Positions 7,163 through 8,818 of a stretch of DNA of 8,818 bases are shown here, piece by piece. The stretch comes from an uncultured Micrococcaceae bacterium (GTDB taxonomy: Bacteria > Actinomycetota > Actinomycetes > Actinomycetales > Micrococcaceae): contig CALBOC010000358.1 of NCBI GenBank assembly GCA_937896705.1, positions 1 to 8,818 of the forward strand, read 5' to 3'. Positions within the stretch are counted from its first letter, which is position 1; each line of letters starts with the position of its first letter. The notes under the pieces are model-generated. The model saw nothing but the letters and a program-made list of their open reading frames with translations, was not told the origin of the DNA and ran no database searches. The translations under genes were made by a program, and so were the position numbers.

Positions 7163-7828
7163 ATGCACGCTCTGATCATCGTGGATGTCCAACAGGACTT
7201 TTGCGAAGGCGGCACCCTCGCGGTAGAAGGCGGGGCGCAGACGGCTGCGTTGATCACCGAATATATGAACCAGTGCGGCGACAAATATCATGTTGTTGCC
7301 ACGACACGTGACTGGCATATTGACCCGGGTCCGCATTTTTCTGAAACACCCGATTACGAAAACACTTGGCCGATACACTGCGTCGCCGGCAGCCCCGGAG
7401 CGGAACTCCACGAGAACTTAGATACCGAAGAGATTGTGGCCGAGTTTCTCAAGGGCCAATACAACGACGGTTACTCGGGCTTCGACGGGGTGCTCGGTGA
7501 GCCAGATATTGTGCGAAGCCAGGACGGCATGGCTGGCCCGTACGGGGCGACTGCTGCAGCGGCAGCCGCAACCGGCGACAACTCCATCACCATGGACGAC
7601 TGGTTGCGCGAACACAATGTCGAACGCATCACGGTTGTCGGAATCGCCACAGATCATTGCGTGCGAGCCACCGCGATCGATGCTTCTGATGCGGGCTACG
7701 AGGTGCGCGTTCTAACGAACCTGACCGTCGGGGTATCCGAAGACTCAATCGACGCTGCGTTAGATGAAATGGAAGACGCCGGCGTGATGCTCTCTGAATG
7801 GCCTGGTGCAGACGCCTTCGCGCACTAA
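7163..7828 (+). CDS. pncA: Nicotinamidase (pyrazinamidase-type)
   Basis: A 221-residue isochorismatase-fold hydrolase converting nicotinamide to nicotinate and ammonia, feeding PncB just upstream. The catalytic triad is visible: D8 in LIIVDVQQDF (4-13), K98 in FLKGQY (96-101) and C166 in GIATDHCVRATAIDA (160-174). Metal ligands fit D50, H52 and H58 (TRDWHIDPGPH, 48-58) and H72 (PIHCV). The stretch between K98 and C166 is about 26 residues longer than in M. tuberculosis PncA (K96 to C138). The extra part (about 112-146) holds a run of alanines and ends at DDWLREHNV. AAAGGA (7148-7153) lies nine bases before the ATG. The gene ends just before a strong terminator, so pncB-pncA is probably a two-gene transcript. 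Confidence 0.95.
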   Translation: MHALIIVDVQQDFCEGGTLAVEGGAQTAALITEYMNQCGDKYHVVATTRDWHIDPGPHFSETPDYENTWPIHCVAGSPGAELHENLDTEEIVAEFLKGQYNDGYSGFDGVLGEPDIVRSQDGMAGPYGATAAAAAATGDNSITMDDWLREHNVERITVVGIATDHCVRATAIDASDAGYEVRVLTNLTVGVSEDSIDAALDEMEDAGVMLSEWPGADAFAH

Positions 7829-7838
7829 CATCATGGAT

Positions 7839-7888
7839 GAACACCGTGCTGGTGGCAGCGTGAGCTAGCGCCAGCACGGTGTTCTTTT
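7839..7888 (+). terminator. rho-independent terminator of pncB-pncA
   Basis: A perfect 14-bp inverted repeat, GAACACCGTGCTGG (7839-7852) and its complement (7871-7884), has an 18-base loop and ends in a T-rich stretch whose last four T residues are 7885-7888. It starts 11 bases after the pncA stop. The minus-strand side lacks a T-tract, so it reads mainly as a plus-strand terminator. Confidence 0.9.
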
Positions 7889-8003
7889 GACATCATTCCG
7901 GGGGGCTTTAGTAATTTCTTTGCGTCCTGCTCACGTGCTGTGGATTGCGCCCGTGCTTGTCCACAAGACACCCGCCTTCCCTTATCGTGTCCCACCCGGT
8001 AAC
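7889..8003. other. intergenic stretch with possible DnaA-box pair
   Basis: There is no gene between the pncA terminator and the DUF222 promoter. TTGTCCACA (7957-7965) matches the DnaA box described for actinomycetes. TGTGGATTG (7939-7947) is an inverted seven-of-nine match to TTATCCACA. CACGTG (7932-7937) is a small palindrome. Two boxes do not make an origin, and chance occurrence is possible. Confidence 0.3.
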
Positions 8004-8009
8004 TAGGAT
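8004..8009 (+). promoter_or_regulatory. putative -10 element of the DUF222 gene
   Basis: TAGGAT fits TAnnnT and ends six bases before the ATG at 8016. The GGGAG between them (8010-8014) is one base from the ATG, too close for a normal ribosome-binding site, so near-leaderless transcription is possible. No clear -35 is seen. Confidence 0.45.
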
Positions 8010-8015
8010 GGGAGC

Positions 8016-8818
8016 ATGGAAACAGCAGTTGAGATCGCAGATCGGGTCCAGGAGTTCATCGACTACCTGACCTCGTTGCCGCCTGCTGGGTCCGAGGAAG
8101 ACAACATTGATCGGCTCCAGCATTTGGAGCGTGCTAAACGGGCGTTGGCTGCCGCCCAAGCCACGGCGGCGAATGCGTTTGTGGAACAGCGCAGGGCGAA
8201 TGAGGCCGGGCTAGGGGTCACGACCTCTGAACAGCTCAAAGGCATTGAGGCCGAAGTCGGCCTGGCCCGTGGGGAATCCCCATTTGTGGGGGCCGCGCTG
8301 ACGCATACGGCCACCGCGCTGTGTACCGTATTGCCCAATACCCGGGCTGCCTTGGCTGCGGGGCGCATGAGCGAGTACCATGCCCGAATCGTGGCCGAAC
8401 AAACCACCCACCTCTCAAATGCTCACCGCCGGGAGGTGGATGCCCGCATTGCCCACCGCCTCGGTAAAGCCTCCAGCTCCCAGTTACGCAAGCTGATTCT
8501 GGGGCATGCTTACCGGTTGGATCGGGCAGCTGCCGAGCAGCGGGCTGCGGATAACGCTCGCCAGCGGCGTCGGGTGACCATGGACCCAGCCGGTGACGGG
8601 ATGTGCTACCTCACCGCCGAACTACCCACCCATCAGGCGGTAGCGGTCATGGATGCGCTGCAAAAGTTGACGAATAAACGCCTCGCCGCCTACCGGAGTG
8701 CAGCCGAAGCCGATAGCGCCCACGGTGAGACTGAGGAGGCTACGCCAAGTCGTGATCAAGTCATGGCCGATGTGTTCGTGGAACGGCTGACCGGCCAGAC
8801 CACCGCCACCGGGGTGAC
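8016..8818 (+). CDS. DUF222 / 13E12-repeat family protein, 3' end beyond window
   Basis: An open frame from ATG 8016 runs to the window edge (267 codons, no stop). It matches the DUF222 domain of actinobacterial 13E12-family proteins, which normally end in an HNH endonuclease domain that would lie outside this window. Visible family landmarks (approximate residues) are LQHLERAKRALAAAQA (34-49), EVGLARGESPFVGAAL (79-94), LPNTRAALAAGRMSEYHARI (106-125), the RRRVTMDPAGDGMCYLTAELP segment near 185-205, HQAVAVMDAL (207-216) and QVMADVFVERLTGQ (247-260). The N-terminal region is rich in Ala and charged residues and probably helical. The family is often multicopy and of unproven function; HNH nuclease activity is inferred from relatives only. 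It is transcribed independently, downstream of the pncA terminator, and its relation to the NAD genes appears incidental. Confidence 0.88.
   Translation, partial: METAVEIADRVQEFIDYLTSLPPAGSEEDNIDRLQHLERAKRALAAAQATAANAFVEQRRANEAGLGVTTSEQLKGIEAEVGLARGESPFVGAALTHTATALCTVLPNTRAALAAGRMSEYHARIVAEQTTHLSNAHRREVDARIAHRLGKASSSQLRKLILGHAYRLDRAAAEQRAADNARQRRRVTMDPAGDGMCYLTAELPTHQAVAVMDALQKLTNKRLAAYRSAAEADSAHGETEEATPSRDQVMADVFVERLTGQTTATGV

Noticed and set aside
8063..8407. Minus-strand open frame opposite the DUF222 gene
   Set aside because: The plus strand carries a continuous DUF222 domain; the opposite frame has low-complexity Ala/Ser composition and no motifs.
1..8818. CRISPR array, tRNA or rRNA gene, insertion sequence or prophage
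   Set aside because: No regularly spaced repeats, cloverleaf sequences, transposase motifs or terminal inverted repeats were seen.

Overview
This window looks like chromosomal DNA of a moderately high-GC actinobacterium. The block clpS, DUF2017 (AosR family), murI, Rv1339-like metallo-hydrolase, rph, rdgB, with pncB divergent from clpS, matches from memory the Mycobacterium tuberculosis Rv1330c-Rv1341 neighbourhood. It lacks the mec-cysO-cysM-rhomboid genes that sit between aosR and murI there. The DUF222/13E12-type gene at the right edge is also typical of Actinobacteria. A Micrococcales-like source is my best guess, and it is inference only.

Layout. The left edge (3-515, +) is a small SRPBCC/AHSA1-like protein that may be cut at its 5' end. 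It converges on a tightly packed seven-gene minus-strand operon (5684 down to 527): clpS, DUF2017, murI, MBL-fold hydrolase, rph, rdgB, DEDDh exonuclease with a BRCT domain. The joints are very tight: a GTGA overlap (DUF2017/murI), an ATGA overlap (rdgB/exonuclease), Shine-Dalgarno sequences that touch or overlap upstream stop codons, and a TTG start for rph. Divergent from clpS lie pncB and pncA (+), closed by a strong 14-bp rho-independent terminator. A 187-base gap then leads to a DUF222 gene that runs off the right edge.

How the genes work together. PncA (nicotinamide to nicotinate) and PncB (nicotinate to nicotinate mononucleotide) form the Preiss-Handler salvage arm of NAD synthesis. 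ClpS delivers N-degron substrates to ClpAP/ClpCP. MurI supplies D-glutamate for peptidoglycan. RNase PH trims RNA 3' ends, RdgB removes ITP/XTP from the nucleotide pool, and the exonuclease-BRCT protein probably acts in DNA repair. Together this is a housekeeping operon combining proteolysis, cell wall and nucleic-acid quality control.

I found no CRISPR array, tRNA, rRNA, insertion sequence or clear novel system. The most interesting signals are subtle: both divergent promoters place a TAnnnT -10 hexamer exactly 7 nt before the start codon, suggesting leaderless mRNAs; the AosR-family protein has no cysteine and the cysteine-biosynthesis genes are absent beside it; and rph starts at TTG while a better-looking ATG four bases upstream is out of frame.
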